From assembly GCA_018065205.1 (NCBI GenBank), contig JAGHTR010000158.1, positions 1 to 12,366 of the forward strand: a stretch of 12,366 bases of DNA. Reading direction: 5' to 3'. This stretch comes from Candidatus Colicola caccequi. Lineage in GTDB: Bacteria; Bacteroidota; Bacteroidia; Bacteroidales; Paludibacteraceae. Below, piece after piece: positions 1 through 6,482 of the stretch. Both the position numbers and the translations under genes were made by a program. The notes under the pieces are model-generated. The model was not told the origin of the DNA. It ran no database searches and saw only the letters and a list, made by a program, of their open reading frames with translations. Position 1 is the first letter of the stretch. Every line of letters begins with the position of its first letter.

Positions 1-224
1 GGGAAAAGGCATGCCGCTAAAATAATTCCAATGGTAAGCCCAAAGAAAACGGCCAATCCGCCTAAGAAAGGAATGGGTTGCTTTTGCAGTTTTCGTGCAT
101 CTGGCACATCCTCCAAGTGCTTAATCTTAGCAATTTTGAGAATACGGAAGAATATCCATTGCACCGCTATCAGGGACAAGAAGGCGCAACAAAATAGTTT
201 TAATATGGTATGTATTCCAAACAT
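1..224 (-). CDS. WecA/TagO/MraY-family polyprenyl-phosphate sugar-1-phosphate transferase (N-terminal fragment)
   Basis: The reading frame opens at ATG 224-222 and runs off the left edge with no stop, giving 74 residues. A first hydrophobic segment (about residues 5-28) is followed by a cytoplasmic loop, D39-x-P-D-A-R-K-x-Q-x-x-P-I-P-x-x-G-G56, and a second membrane segment starts near residue 57. That loop is the N-terminal signature of the WecA/TagO branch of the MraY superfamily. These integral inner-membrane enzymes transfer a sugar 1-phosphate from a UDP-sugar to undecaprenyl phosphate, the first step of O-antigen or capsule unit synthesis. The usual His of R-K-x-H is Gln47 here. The gene is last in the polysaccharide cluster, 107 bp after the GT4 gene, and has its own promoter candidate. 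The catalytic Asp-rich loops lie outside the window, so the sugar substrate cannot be judged and activity is assumed. Confidence 0.78.
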   Translation of the reverse strand, partial: MFGIHTILKLFCCAFLSLIAVQWIFFRILKIAKIKHLEDVPDARKLQKQPIPFLGGLAVFFGLTIGIILAACLF

Positions 225-242
225 AATTATTTATTTAGTGTG

Positions 243-274
243 CGAAGATACTATTTTTTTTTGATATAGGCAAA
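243..274 (-). promoter_or_regulatory. Bacteroidota-type promoter for the WecA-like gene
   Basis: On the minus strand, TTTG (274-271) is followed by exactly 20 bases and then TATCTTCG (250-243). This fits the Bacteroidota primary-sigma pattern TTTG / TAnnTTTG with one change (T to C) in the -7 box. The spacer contains a run of nine A residues. Transcription would begin near 236-238, only about 13 nt before the ATG at 224, so the leader would be very short. The position suggests that the WecA-like gene can be expressed apart from the upstream polysaccharide genes. Confidence 0.55.
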
Positions 275-331
275 TAAATTAGCAAAAAATACAATTATTT
301 ATCATAATCCTGCCTATTATATCATTCATCG

Positions 332-1441
332 TTATATCAAAGTTTCGTATAATTGAATAACTTCTTGTACATCAAATCGCTCTTTTGCGAGCATGTAACT
401 GTGTTGCGCCATCGTCTGTTTTTTGTCCTCGTCCAATTGAATAAAACGTTCCATTGCAGCAGCCAAAGCATGTACATCCTTTATCGGAACAAGATATCCG
501 TTTTTATCCTCATCGACAGTCTCTTGACACCCAGGAATATTGGTTGTAATAATAGGACGACCAACAGCACAAGCTTCCATTAAAGAGCGATTGAGTCCCT
601 CCGGATAATAACTGGGCAATACCAACACAACATTGGGTCTGCTAAGCAGTTGTGCAACATGATTTGACACCCCCAAATAATTGAACGCACCGCTGGAACG
701 ATCTGCTTCCAATACTTGATGAGGCACCCCCATCGGACTATCATAAGCAGTCGGTCCTAATAATTCAAATCTGACATTGGAATTGCGTTTTAGTACGTAT
801 CTCGCAGCTCCAACAAACTCCCTATATCCTTTATTGTATAAGATTCGAGAAACCATTAGAAATGTCACACCATCGGCATATGAACTTGGAGCATATGGAT
901 AGCACGCCAGATTAACACCTTCTCCTCCTTGTAACAAGACTAACTGATCCTTGGTAGCAAAACGATGTTCAAGCAGGATGTCATAATTGTTTTGATTTAG
1001 AACAAGAATCTTTTCTGCTGCACGAAGTCCCAATTGACACATACGGCGAATCATTCTCTTTAGAAGACTACTGCCTTCAAAAGCATATCCCAAACCGGCA
1101 ACCATACTGATTGTCCGAATATGCAGCAATCGCGCCGATATATTGGCATATATATTGGGCTTGATGGTATAGGTAAAAATCAAATTGGGATGTTCCTGTT
1201 TGAATATACGAATATATTGATTAAACAATTTGATGTCCGCGATGGGATTATGCCCATTAGGATTCATAGCAACGTACACAATTTTGACGCCTTCTATTTG
1301 TATTCCGACTTTATCCCAATCAGATGACGGAGGCGGAACTACAAGAACAATCTCATGCCCTTGTTGATGTAAATGCCGGATAATATCAATTCTAAATCCA
1401 AGCAATCCACCTAATCGATTATCACAAAACAGAATTTTCAT
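332..1441 (-). CDS. GT4-family glycosyltransferase (GT-B fold, PglA/CapM-like)
   Basis: This 369-aa cytoplasmic or membrane-associated retaining glycosyltransferase probably adds a sugar to the lipid-linked repeat unit. The N-terminal Rossmann domain (about 1-180) has the segment F89-T-Y-T-I-K-P-N-I-Y98 and the V114-A-G-L-G-Y-A-F121 stretch typical of the PglA/CapM-like subgroup of GT4. The C-terminal domain (about 190-369) opens with F194-L-M-V-S-R and carries the EX7E motif E281-G-L-N-R-S-L-M-E289, followed by G-R-P-I-I-T-T and N-G-Y-L-V-P, which form the nucleotide-sugar site in this family. Length is normal. The start at 1441 overlaps the TAA of the upstream GT2 gene by one base (TAATG), pointing to coupled translation. 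It is the last gene of the packed run. Donor and acceptor sugars cannot be read from the sequence. Confidence 0.9.
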   Translation of the reverse strand: MKILFCDNRLGGLLGFRIDIIRHLHQQGHEIVLVVPPPSSDWDKVGIQIEGVKIVYVAMNPNGHNPIADIKLFNQYIRIFKQEHPNLIFTYTIKPNIYANISARLLHIRTISMVAGLGYAFEGSSLLKRMIRRMCQLGLRAAEKILVLNQNNYDILLEHRFATKDQLVLLQGGEGVNLACYPYAPSSYADGVTFLMVSRILYNKGYREFVGAARYVLKRNSNVRFELLGPTAYDSPMGVPHQVLEADRSSGAFNYLGVSNHVAQLLSRPNVVLVLPSYYPEGLNRSLMEACAVGRPIITTNIPGCQETVDEDKNGYLVPIKDVHALAAAMERFIQLDEDKKQTMAQHSYMLAKERFDVQEVIQLYETLI

Positions 1442-2169
1442 TAGTTAATATGCAATATTTTTAATAGGGTATAATATACCACTACTAAACGATACTTAAT
1501 TTTGAAACTCCAACTATGAGCACTTTTTTCCCCACTCGGTGTCTGTGATGTGTTATGTTTTCTATATAATAAGAATGGTTGATGTACCAAAGACATTGTT
1601 CCTTTTAGACTCGCACAAATGACAAGCCATTGATCATGCGCAACATAATGAGATGGGAAGGGCAATGCCGTATCCAATAGATGACGTCTAAATGCTATAC
1701 AACAACCCAGACATGAATTTTTGTAAATATTCGCCCATATTCCTTTGTGTATGTGTACCAAATCAAAGTATGAAGGACAAATTGTATTGAGTTGTGCGTC
1801 CACTACTTGGCAATTATGTACAACTAAATCATATACTGCCAATTCTTGCAACATTGTTGTTACTTTATCAGATAACCATATATCATCTTGATCCGAAAGG
1901 AAAATATATTCTCCTTTTGCATGTATGAGCGCATTCTCAAAATTATGTGTTGATTTATCCAATGGGAAGTAACATGGCTCGTATGAAGTATGGTGGTAGA
2001 TTTGTATGCGCGAATCGTGCAAATCGCTTATAACTTGCAATGTATTGTCTGTTGAAGCATCGTCTGAGATAATAACCTCATCTTCTGCACTCAATTGAGG
2101 CAGAATAGACATTAGTTGTTCTCTAATATATTTTTCACCATTATATGTTGCGATGCAAACACTAATCAT
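1441..2169 (-). CDS. GT2-family glycosyltransferase (rhamnosyltransferase-like subgroup)
   Basis: This 242-aa GT-A glycosyltransferase is an inverting enzyme predicted to extend the polysaccharide repeat unit. It opens with the family's I-S-V-C-I-A-T-Y-N-G strand. D36-D-A-S39 lies in the nucleotide-binding region, S92-D-Q-D-D-I-W98 holds the metal-binding acidic motif, and H178-D-Q-W181 supplies the likely catalytic base, followed by Y202-R-K-H-N. The DQDD-W / HD-W / YR-H-N set is shared with the RfbF/RgpB-like rhamnosyltransferase subgroup, but donor specificity cannot be fixed from motifs. Its ATG overlaps the stop of the upstream GT2 gene by four bases (ATGA, 2166-2169), and its stop overlaps the downstream GT4 start by one base. 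It is a paralogue of the upstream GT2 gene. The basic, partly hydrophobic C-terminal tail (about 220-242) could contact the membrane. Confidence 0.9.
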   Translation of the reverse strand: MISVCIATYNGEKYIREQLMSILPQLSAEDEVIISDDASTDNTLQVISDLHDSRIQIYHHTSYEPCYFPLDKSTHNFENALIHAKGEYIFLSDQDDIWLSDKVTTMLQELAVYDLVVHNCQVVDAQLNTICPSYFDLVHIHKGIWANIYKNSCLGCCIAFRRHLLDTALPFPSHYVAHDQWLVICASLKGTMSLVHQPFLLYRKHNTSQTPSGEKSAHSWSFKIKYRLVVVYYTLLKILHIN

Positions 2170-2984
2170 AATAACTTATGTTTAAGATAGGCGAATACCG
2201 AAATTGAGCGAATGGCCTTCATTTGTTTATAATGGTCGATATTGGCGCGTATTATTTGTCCGATATGAGAACAAAGGTATGTAAGCGAATGCCGAAGAGC
2301 GGAACTCTGAGCACCTAATGTATTGTCGCTATGTTGACGGTATAACATAGTTGCGCAACGTAACGGAGCGATAATACCATCTTGGGCAATAGCACATAGG
2401 GTCACCCATTCGTCATGCATAAGTGTTGAATTGGTAACAGGAAGTGTAAGTGCCTTAATCTTATCATTAAACAACATTGTACAACCTGTCGTGAGACAAC
2501 CATGCGAAAAATCCTCCCATCGCTGATATCGTTCTATCTGAATATTCTCATACTCCCAAAAAGAAGGACTAATCGTACGTAATCCACTATCCACCACTTG
2601 TAAATCAGAATGGACGATAACGGGCTTGTTCGGATATTGTTGCTCGCATTGTTGCATCAGTTCCATCTCCCTTTCTATCTTATCCGGTAGCCACACATCA
2701 TCTTGATCGCAGAACATATAATAAGGAGCTTGTACAGCATTCATTAAACTCATAAAATTACGACAAGCATCACCTTGTATTGGGTAGTGCAACACATGAA
2801 TACGAGTATCCATCGCTTCATATCTCTCCAAGATAGAGGTTGTATCATCCTGTGAGCCATCATCATGAATAAATAACTGCCAATTAGAATATGTTTGGGC
2901 AATTAGCGAATCCATCTGCTCTGACAAATAGCGAGCACCATTATAGGTGGCTAACAGGATGGCAATATTAGTCGTTTGTTTCAT
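2166..2984 (-). CDS. GT2-family glycosyltransferase (rhamnosyltransferase-like subgroup)
   Basis: This is a 272-aa GT-A glycosyltransferase. The open frame extends upstream to 3146, but the first 54 codons lie inside the polymerase gene in another frame and look nothing like the family. The ATG at 2984, whose product begins M-K-Q-T-T-N-I-A-I-L-L-A-T-Y-N-G, puts the conserved first strand at the N-terminus and follows a purine-rich AAAGAAAAG. Motifs are D41-D-G-S44, D93-Q-D-D-V-W98, the likely catalytic base in H190-D-E-W193, and Y215-R-Q-H-S-D-N. It overlaps the end of the polymerase gene by 17 bp and the next GT2 gene by 4 bp, so the genes are probably translated together. The role is probably addition of one sugar to the undecaprenyl-linked repeat unit. 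Donor and linkage are unknown. Confidence 0.9.
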   Translation of the reverse strand: MKQTTNIAILLATYNGARYLSEQMDSLIAQTYSNWQLFIHDDGSQDDTTSILERYEAMDTRIHVLHYPIQGDACRNFMSLMNAVQAPYYMFCDQDDVWLPDKIEREMELMQQCEQQYPNKPVIVHSDLQVVDSGLRTISPSFWEYENIQIERYQRWEDFSHGCLTTGCTMLFNDKIKALTLPVTNSTLMHDEWVTLCAIAQDGIIAPLRCATMLYRQHSDNTLGAQSSALRHSLTYLCSHIGQIIRANIDHYKQMKAIRSISVFAYLKHKLL

Positions 2985-4119
2985 GATGCTTTTCTTTAAT
3001 CTGTGAAGAAGGGATAATAAGTAAAAACGCAAAGAAGCAATATTGCATGGTGCGAATAAATGATGTGAATATCTCTTCTTGATGGAATTGTGTACATAGC
3101 ATAACCAACAAATAGGCATATAAGAGGGCTGCATAGGAATTACCACCTCGAAAACTTCTATACGACAACCCTAATAAGATTCCGTAAATAATAGCAAAAA
3201 TAGCCACCCCCCATTGACCAAAATCAAGATAAAATGGTTGAAAAACAGTATATGTATTCGTCATTAACGGAACATCAATGAATTCTTGTAATTTTTTTCT
3301 TTCCTCATATTGTCCCGCATGTAATTTATTCGCCAACATATAAAATTGCGAAAAAGTATTGACTCCCCACTGATTGGAAGTCTCCTCCGACATATAAGAA
3401 TAGGCAACAGGACTGGCTAAAAGATAAACCTCAAAAAACTCCGAGAAAGAAGACTTGTCTTTGATGGATTCAAAATCATCCGATCTAGCTATTGTAAATA
3501 TAAAAGAACTCATAATAAATAGCAGTCCAACAACAATAATATGTCTAACACGAATCATACCACGCATATAGTAAACCATCACAGCAATGATTCCCATGAA
3601 GATAAAAACTCCCTTCTCCATTATGGCTAAACCGCATGAGGCATAAAGGATGGTAACTAAAACATGTTTCCACCATGATATTTGTTTCCCCGCAAATACT
3701 GTCGTTACAAATAATGCTTGATTTATCAGAATACTATACCTCACAATTCCAATTTTCGTATCTTGATCTAAGGCAACCATTCTTGCAGAATACATCATAT
3801 TGTCTAGTCCATAATCAAGAGTTAGTTTGTACATCTCATAAAGATATAACGGCGTAATAACAATAGATACGCAGAGGAAAATATTATATACCACTTGATT
3901 GAACGTGAAAGGAACATCTGTCAATGGTAAAGGGGTCTCTCGCCAACCGACTAATAAGGAAGATATAGAAAAGAAAAATATCCACAAGCATAAACTAATC
4001 CAAAATCGCTGAGTAAGTGGCCACAAGGTAGTTGGCAAAACAAGCAACAAAAGCACAATAAGTCCCCAATGAAGGAGATTCACTGTCCAAGGAGAAAATA
4101 TGTTAAACTTATTTTGCAT
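2968..4119 (-). CDS. wzy: O-antigen / oligosaccharide repeat-unit polymerase (Wzy-type)
   Basis: This 383-aa polytopic inner-membrane protein has about ten hydrophobic segments, for example residues 17-34, 39-57, 76-93, 152-166, 168-184, 192-210, 304-318 and 328-344. Between them is a large soluble loop of about residues 211-290. The N-terminal N-I-F-S-P-W and the late signature N288-T-Y-T-x-F-x-P-F-Y-L-D-F-G301, followed by a glycine-rich helix, are typical of Bacteroidota Wzy proteins. Wzy joins flipped repeat units on the periplasmic face by block transfer. Such proteins are poorly conserved, so the assignment rests on topology, this late motif and the company of Wzx-like and glycosyltransferase genes. 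The start lies 6 bp after the CotH-family gene. The C-terminal tail is hydrophilic and its end overlaps the next gene by 17 bp. Confidence 0.82.
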   Translation of the reverse strand: MQNKFNIFSPWTVNLLHWGLIVLLLLVLPTTLWPLTQRFWISLCLWIFFFSISSLLVGWRETPLPLTDVPFTFNQVVYNIFLCVSIVITPLYLYEMYKLTLDYGLDNMMYSARMVALDQDTKIGIVRYSILINQALFVTTVFAGKQISWWKHVLVTILYASCGLAIMEKGVFIFMGIIAVMVYYMRGMIRVRHIIVVGLLFIMSSFIFTIARSDDFESIKDKSSFSEFFEVYLLASPVAYSYMSEETSNQWGVNTFSQFYMLANKLHAGQYEERKKLQEFIDVPLMTNTYTVFQPFYLDFGQWGVAIFAIIYGILLGLSYRSFRGGNSYAALLYAYLLVMLCTQFHQEEIFTSFIRTMQYCFFAFLLIIPSSQIKEKHHETND

Positions 4120-4125
4120 CGATAA

Positions 4126-5907
4126 TCATAAATTTATTCTCTTGTGTCCGTCATTGGAGATTACTATACCGGACGTCTGTTCCGTAACTTCTGCTCCTAA
4201 TAAGTTATAGTACTTGCGATTTATTGGGGCGATGTTTGAACGAATGGTTGATAAGTCGGTTTTATATCCCCACCATTCATCCATCAACCGGATGCGTTCC
4301 GTAATCCAATCTTTGTATCGTTGCAGATTGTCAACATATCCAATCTGTTGATAAGGAAAAACTCCGGTAGTTGTTGCCGTTGCTTCAAATATGCATATTC
4401 CGGTACAACATCTATCTCCGGCATGATAAGTGCGATTAGGGTCATATTCTTTTATGGTAGAACCAAATCCTGTCCAATCCAGGACCATTGTCCAATTAGG
4501 ATTACATATTGTCGGACGGATACAAAGGCTATTGGACCATTTGGTATATTCCGATGAATAATAATCTGCTCCGATATCATTGTACCACTCGTCTAAATAG
4601 GTATTAATTTGCTCGGGTGTAATTGCCTGAGATTGGCGTAAGTCTATGTATCGTTGTTGTATGTTCTGCTCGTAGAAGCTATAGCACAAATGTAATATGC
4701 TGATATAAGCCGGATGTTTATAATCCCCCCACCAGCAAGACCATGTAGCAGGCAAAATGAATTCTCCTGTCCAAACATTTCCAAACGTGCAGTCTAAATC
4801 ATAGGGGGCAACAAACCATTTTGTTCCGTCATACGTAAACCATTGACAATTTTTCCCCGCTGTTCCGTCACAGTTATTGATGACTCTTTCCAAGACAAAG
4901 TAGTCTATCAAACTTGTTATATCCAAACGGTCTGCAATGGCTTGCCTCTTCTGCTGCGGAGTGGCTAATGTGGCTATTTCGGCATAATATCTACTTAATT
5001 TTTCAATAGCATGTTTCACTTGTGCCGTACGCACATGATCCTCGTTGGTTGGGTCATATAGTGGCATTGTTTCATCTATCAATTCACAAGGTTGATCACC
5101 ATCGTATTTGGCATATTTCCCCTTAGCTGTTACTGTCACACAATAAAGATTTTTAGGATTCCGAATCTCAAATTGCGTCCAATCAATTGTTTCGTCCCAA
5201 AAAGTCACGTCTGACAATGTCCCATCTAAATGGATGTGCATGGTTTCTTTTTTCTTCATACCCATATTGTCTCTATCCTTTTTGAGTTGCCAAGCGTAGA
5301 TTCCGTAGAAATCTCCATTCAAATAGACTACGCAAGGGAAGCCGTCAGGATAGCAGCGGGCACCTTCTTTATAGCCTTGTACTCCTGCCCGTTCCAAATA
5401 GGTACTATGGTCCGCTATGATATCATCATATATCCAATAACCAACAGCTCCCACTCCACGTAACCAATCTGCATAATATGCTTTGATATGGTAACTATCT
5501 TGCGGTACCCAGTCCCCAATGGTTATTTTGGTTGTTTCGTCTCCTATCCATTCATCTTCGCAGAAATCCATTGTTCCGTTTTTCTTTGGTGCTCCCATCG
5601 AACTATTACCCTGTGCATTGAGAATGATGCGTTTTTTGAAATAGACATCGTTGGTGGGGTCGTACCATTCCAACCAAGCATGGCTATCTGCATCTTTTGT
5701 TTGCGGGAAATCTTCAATACCTCCCAAGTTAATGTATGCACATGTCGGCCTATCCAAAACAATGTCAGCAGATGCACTTTGATCGGTGGTCATGAGGACA
5801 TCATAAGCATGCTCACTTAAACATTGTTGATATGGACTTAACTCTGCGAACATGGATGTAGAACAACTTAAAATAAGCAAAAATATAGTTTTTTTCATTG
5901 TCTGCAT
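4126..5907 (-). CDS. Secreted CotH-family kinase-like protein with T9SS-like C-terminal tail
   Basis: This is a 593-aa exported protein. Residues 1-21 form a signal peptide: K5-K6, a hydrophobic core, then probable cleavage after S-M-F-A21. A lipobox at I-L-S-C15 is a weaker reading, and Met4 (5898) is an alternative start. The CotH fold is shown by Q99-G-N-S-S-M-G-x-P-K-K109, by D335-Y-F-V-L-E-R-V-I-N-N-x-D347 and by the metal-binding stretch W364-F-V-A-P-Y-D-L-D-C-T-F-G376. Characterised CotH proteins are atypical secreted kinases, some of which phosphorylate or glutamylate proteins; the substrate here is unknown. Residues about 487-520 (Y-H-A-G-D then F-E-A-T and G-V-F-P) resemble a CBM5/12-type module. 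The last ~30 residues, Y-Y-N-L-L-G-x-E-V then S-G-I-V-I-S and K-R-I-N-L, resemble shortened T9SS sorting tails. The protein is cysteine-rich. It sits 6 bp upstream of wzy, an unusual neighbour. Confidence 0.88.
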   Translation of the reverse strand: MQTMKKTIFLLILSCSTSMFAELSPYQQCLSEHAYDVLMTTDQSASADIVLDRPTCAYINLGGIEDFPQTKDADSHAWLEWYDPTNDVYFKKRIILNAQGNSSMGAPKKNGTMDFCEDEWIGDETTKITIGDWVPQDSYHIKAYYADWLRGVGAVGYWIYDDIIADHSTYLERAGVQGYKEGARCYPDGFPCVVYLNGDFYGIYAWQLKKDRDNMGMKKKETMHIHLDGTLSDVTFWDETIDWTQFEIRNPKNLYCVTVTAKGKYAKYDGDQPCELIDETMPLYDPTNEDHVRTAQVKHAIEKLSRYYAEIATLATPQQKRQAIADRLDITSLIDYFVLERVINNCDGTAGKNCQWFTYDGTKWFVAPYDLDCTFGNVWTGEFILPATWSCWWGDYKHPAYISILHLCYSFYEQNIQQRYIDLRQSQAITPEQINTYLDEWYNDIGADYYSSEYTKWSNSLCIRPTICNPNWTMVLDWTGFGSTIKEYDPNRTYHAGDRCCTGICIFEATATTTGVFPYQQIGYVDNLQRYKDWITERIRLMDEWWGYKTDLSTIRSNIAPINRKYYNLLGAEVTEQTSGIVISNDGHKRINL

Positions 5908-5950
5908 GTGTTTGTTACTTTATCAATTATGTTGTTTCAGTTTTTAATAA

Positions 5951-6313
5951 TTACACTTGATTTTCCAATTGTAACGGATTTGCTGTTTTGTATTCGGTGA
6001 TGAGCATATTGAATTTCCAGCCGTGGGCGGTTTGCATAAGACGGCCGTTGGGGCCAATGTGTTTAGCAGCCTCCCAATCGGCATTCATCTGCGCTAACGT
6101 ATCAGGATTGGATTCAATGAGACGTAACTGCTGATGGGCATAAGCAAAAGCAGCCGAGTTCCACTTTTGACGTGAGGATTGGTTCTTTTGGTAGCCTTCC
6201 TCGCGTTCGATATAGAACTGCTTGCCATGCCTATTGGTATGGTAACCTCTTGCCTTTTTGTCGGTTTTTCCGTGAATTTCTTCAATTATAGGAGATGGTT
6301 CTATTTTTGCCAT
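5951..6313 (-). CDS. Hypothetical 120-aa protein, function unknown
   Basis: I do not recognise this family. The 120-residue product has no signal peptide and no membrane segment, so it is probably cytoplasmic. It is rich in His, Gln, Asn and aromatic residues. Notable stretches are H14-G-K-T-D-K-K20, N27-R-H-G-K-Q-F-Y-I35, a predicted helix around A54-A-F-A-Y-A-H-Q-Q-L, and a closing G89-x-N... region ending T95-A-H-G-W-K-F-N102. The glycine/lysine/aromatic spacing in the first 35 residues recalls short Bacteroidota proteins of unknown function, but I cannot name a domain. It sits 151 bp after the flippase and 43 bp before the CotH-family gene on the same strand. I see no promoter directly upstream, so it is probably carried on the same transcript. 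Its codon use and ordered protein make a chance frame unlikely. Confidence 0.72.
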   Translation of the reverse strand: MAKIEPSPIIEEIHGKTDKKARGYHTNRHGKQFYIEREEGYQKNQSSRQKWNSAAFAYAHQQLRLIESNPDTLAQMNADWEAAKHIGPNGRLMQTAHGWKFNMLITEYKTANPLQLENQV

Positions 6314-6359
6314 ATTTTGTATTAATTTTTATTGGGTTGTGTGATCGTACGTTCATCCT

Positions 6360-6392
6360 TCGGTTCGCCGTCGGTTCGCTGTCGGCTCGCCG
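6360..6392. repeat. GC-rich 11-bp tandem repeat, three units
   Basis: Three consecutive units of consensus TCGGTTCGCCG (6360-6370, 6371-6381, 6382-6392) are followed by a partial fourth (TCGGC). Units 2 and 3 each differ from the first by one base. The array is markedly more GC-rich than its AT-rich surroundings and includes small palindromes such as CGGC-TC-GCCG and GCCG-T-CGGC. It lies in the untranslated gap between the flippase and the 120-aa protein, so it would be transcribed if the two genes share an mRNA. There is no T-run after it in the minus direction, so it is not a standard intrinsic terminator. Confidence 0.85.
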
Positions 6393-6410
6393 TCGGCAAG
6401 GACAGGCATT

Positions 6411-6482
6411 TGGAGCTGTATGTTAACCTTAGACAGTATGTTAATCTTATTTATAGGCATATTTTTATCTATACGCATATTT
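6411..6482 (-). repeat. Two adjacent 18-bp direct duplications spanning the flippase stop codon
   Basis: Read on the minus strand, 6482-6465 is AAATATGCGTATAGATAA, the last six codons of the flippase gene including its TAA. The next 18 bases (6464-6447) are AAATATGCCTATAAATAA, 16 of 18 identical and also ending in an in-frame TAA. The following two 18-base blocks (6446-6429 and 6428-6411) form a second pair sharing the core TTAACATAC at the same offset. The result is four 18-nt blocks in register, with several in-frame stops stacked after the gene. A slippage-type duplication is the simplest origin. Confidence 0.8.

Noticed and set aside
31..264. A 77-codon plus-strand open frame at the left edge
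   Set aside because: It is antisense to the recognisable WecA-like N-terminus and covers the AT-rich gap with no coding character.
2985..3146. A 54-codon upstream extension of the GT2 gene
   Set aside because: It lies entirely within the polymerase gene in another frame, and the family's first conserved strand begins right after the ATG at 2984.
5488..5820. A 110-codon plus-strand open frame inside the CotH-family gene
   Set aside because: It is antisense to the conserved signal-proximal part of the CotH-family protein, with no supporting motif or start context.
6360..6395. The 11-bp array read as a CRISPR or terminator
   Set aside because: The units are 11 bp with no spacers, so it is not CRISPR. 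No T-run follows the small palindromes on either strand.
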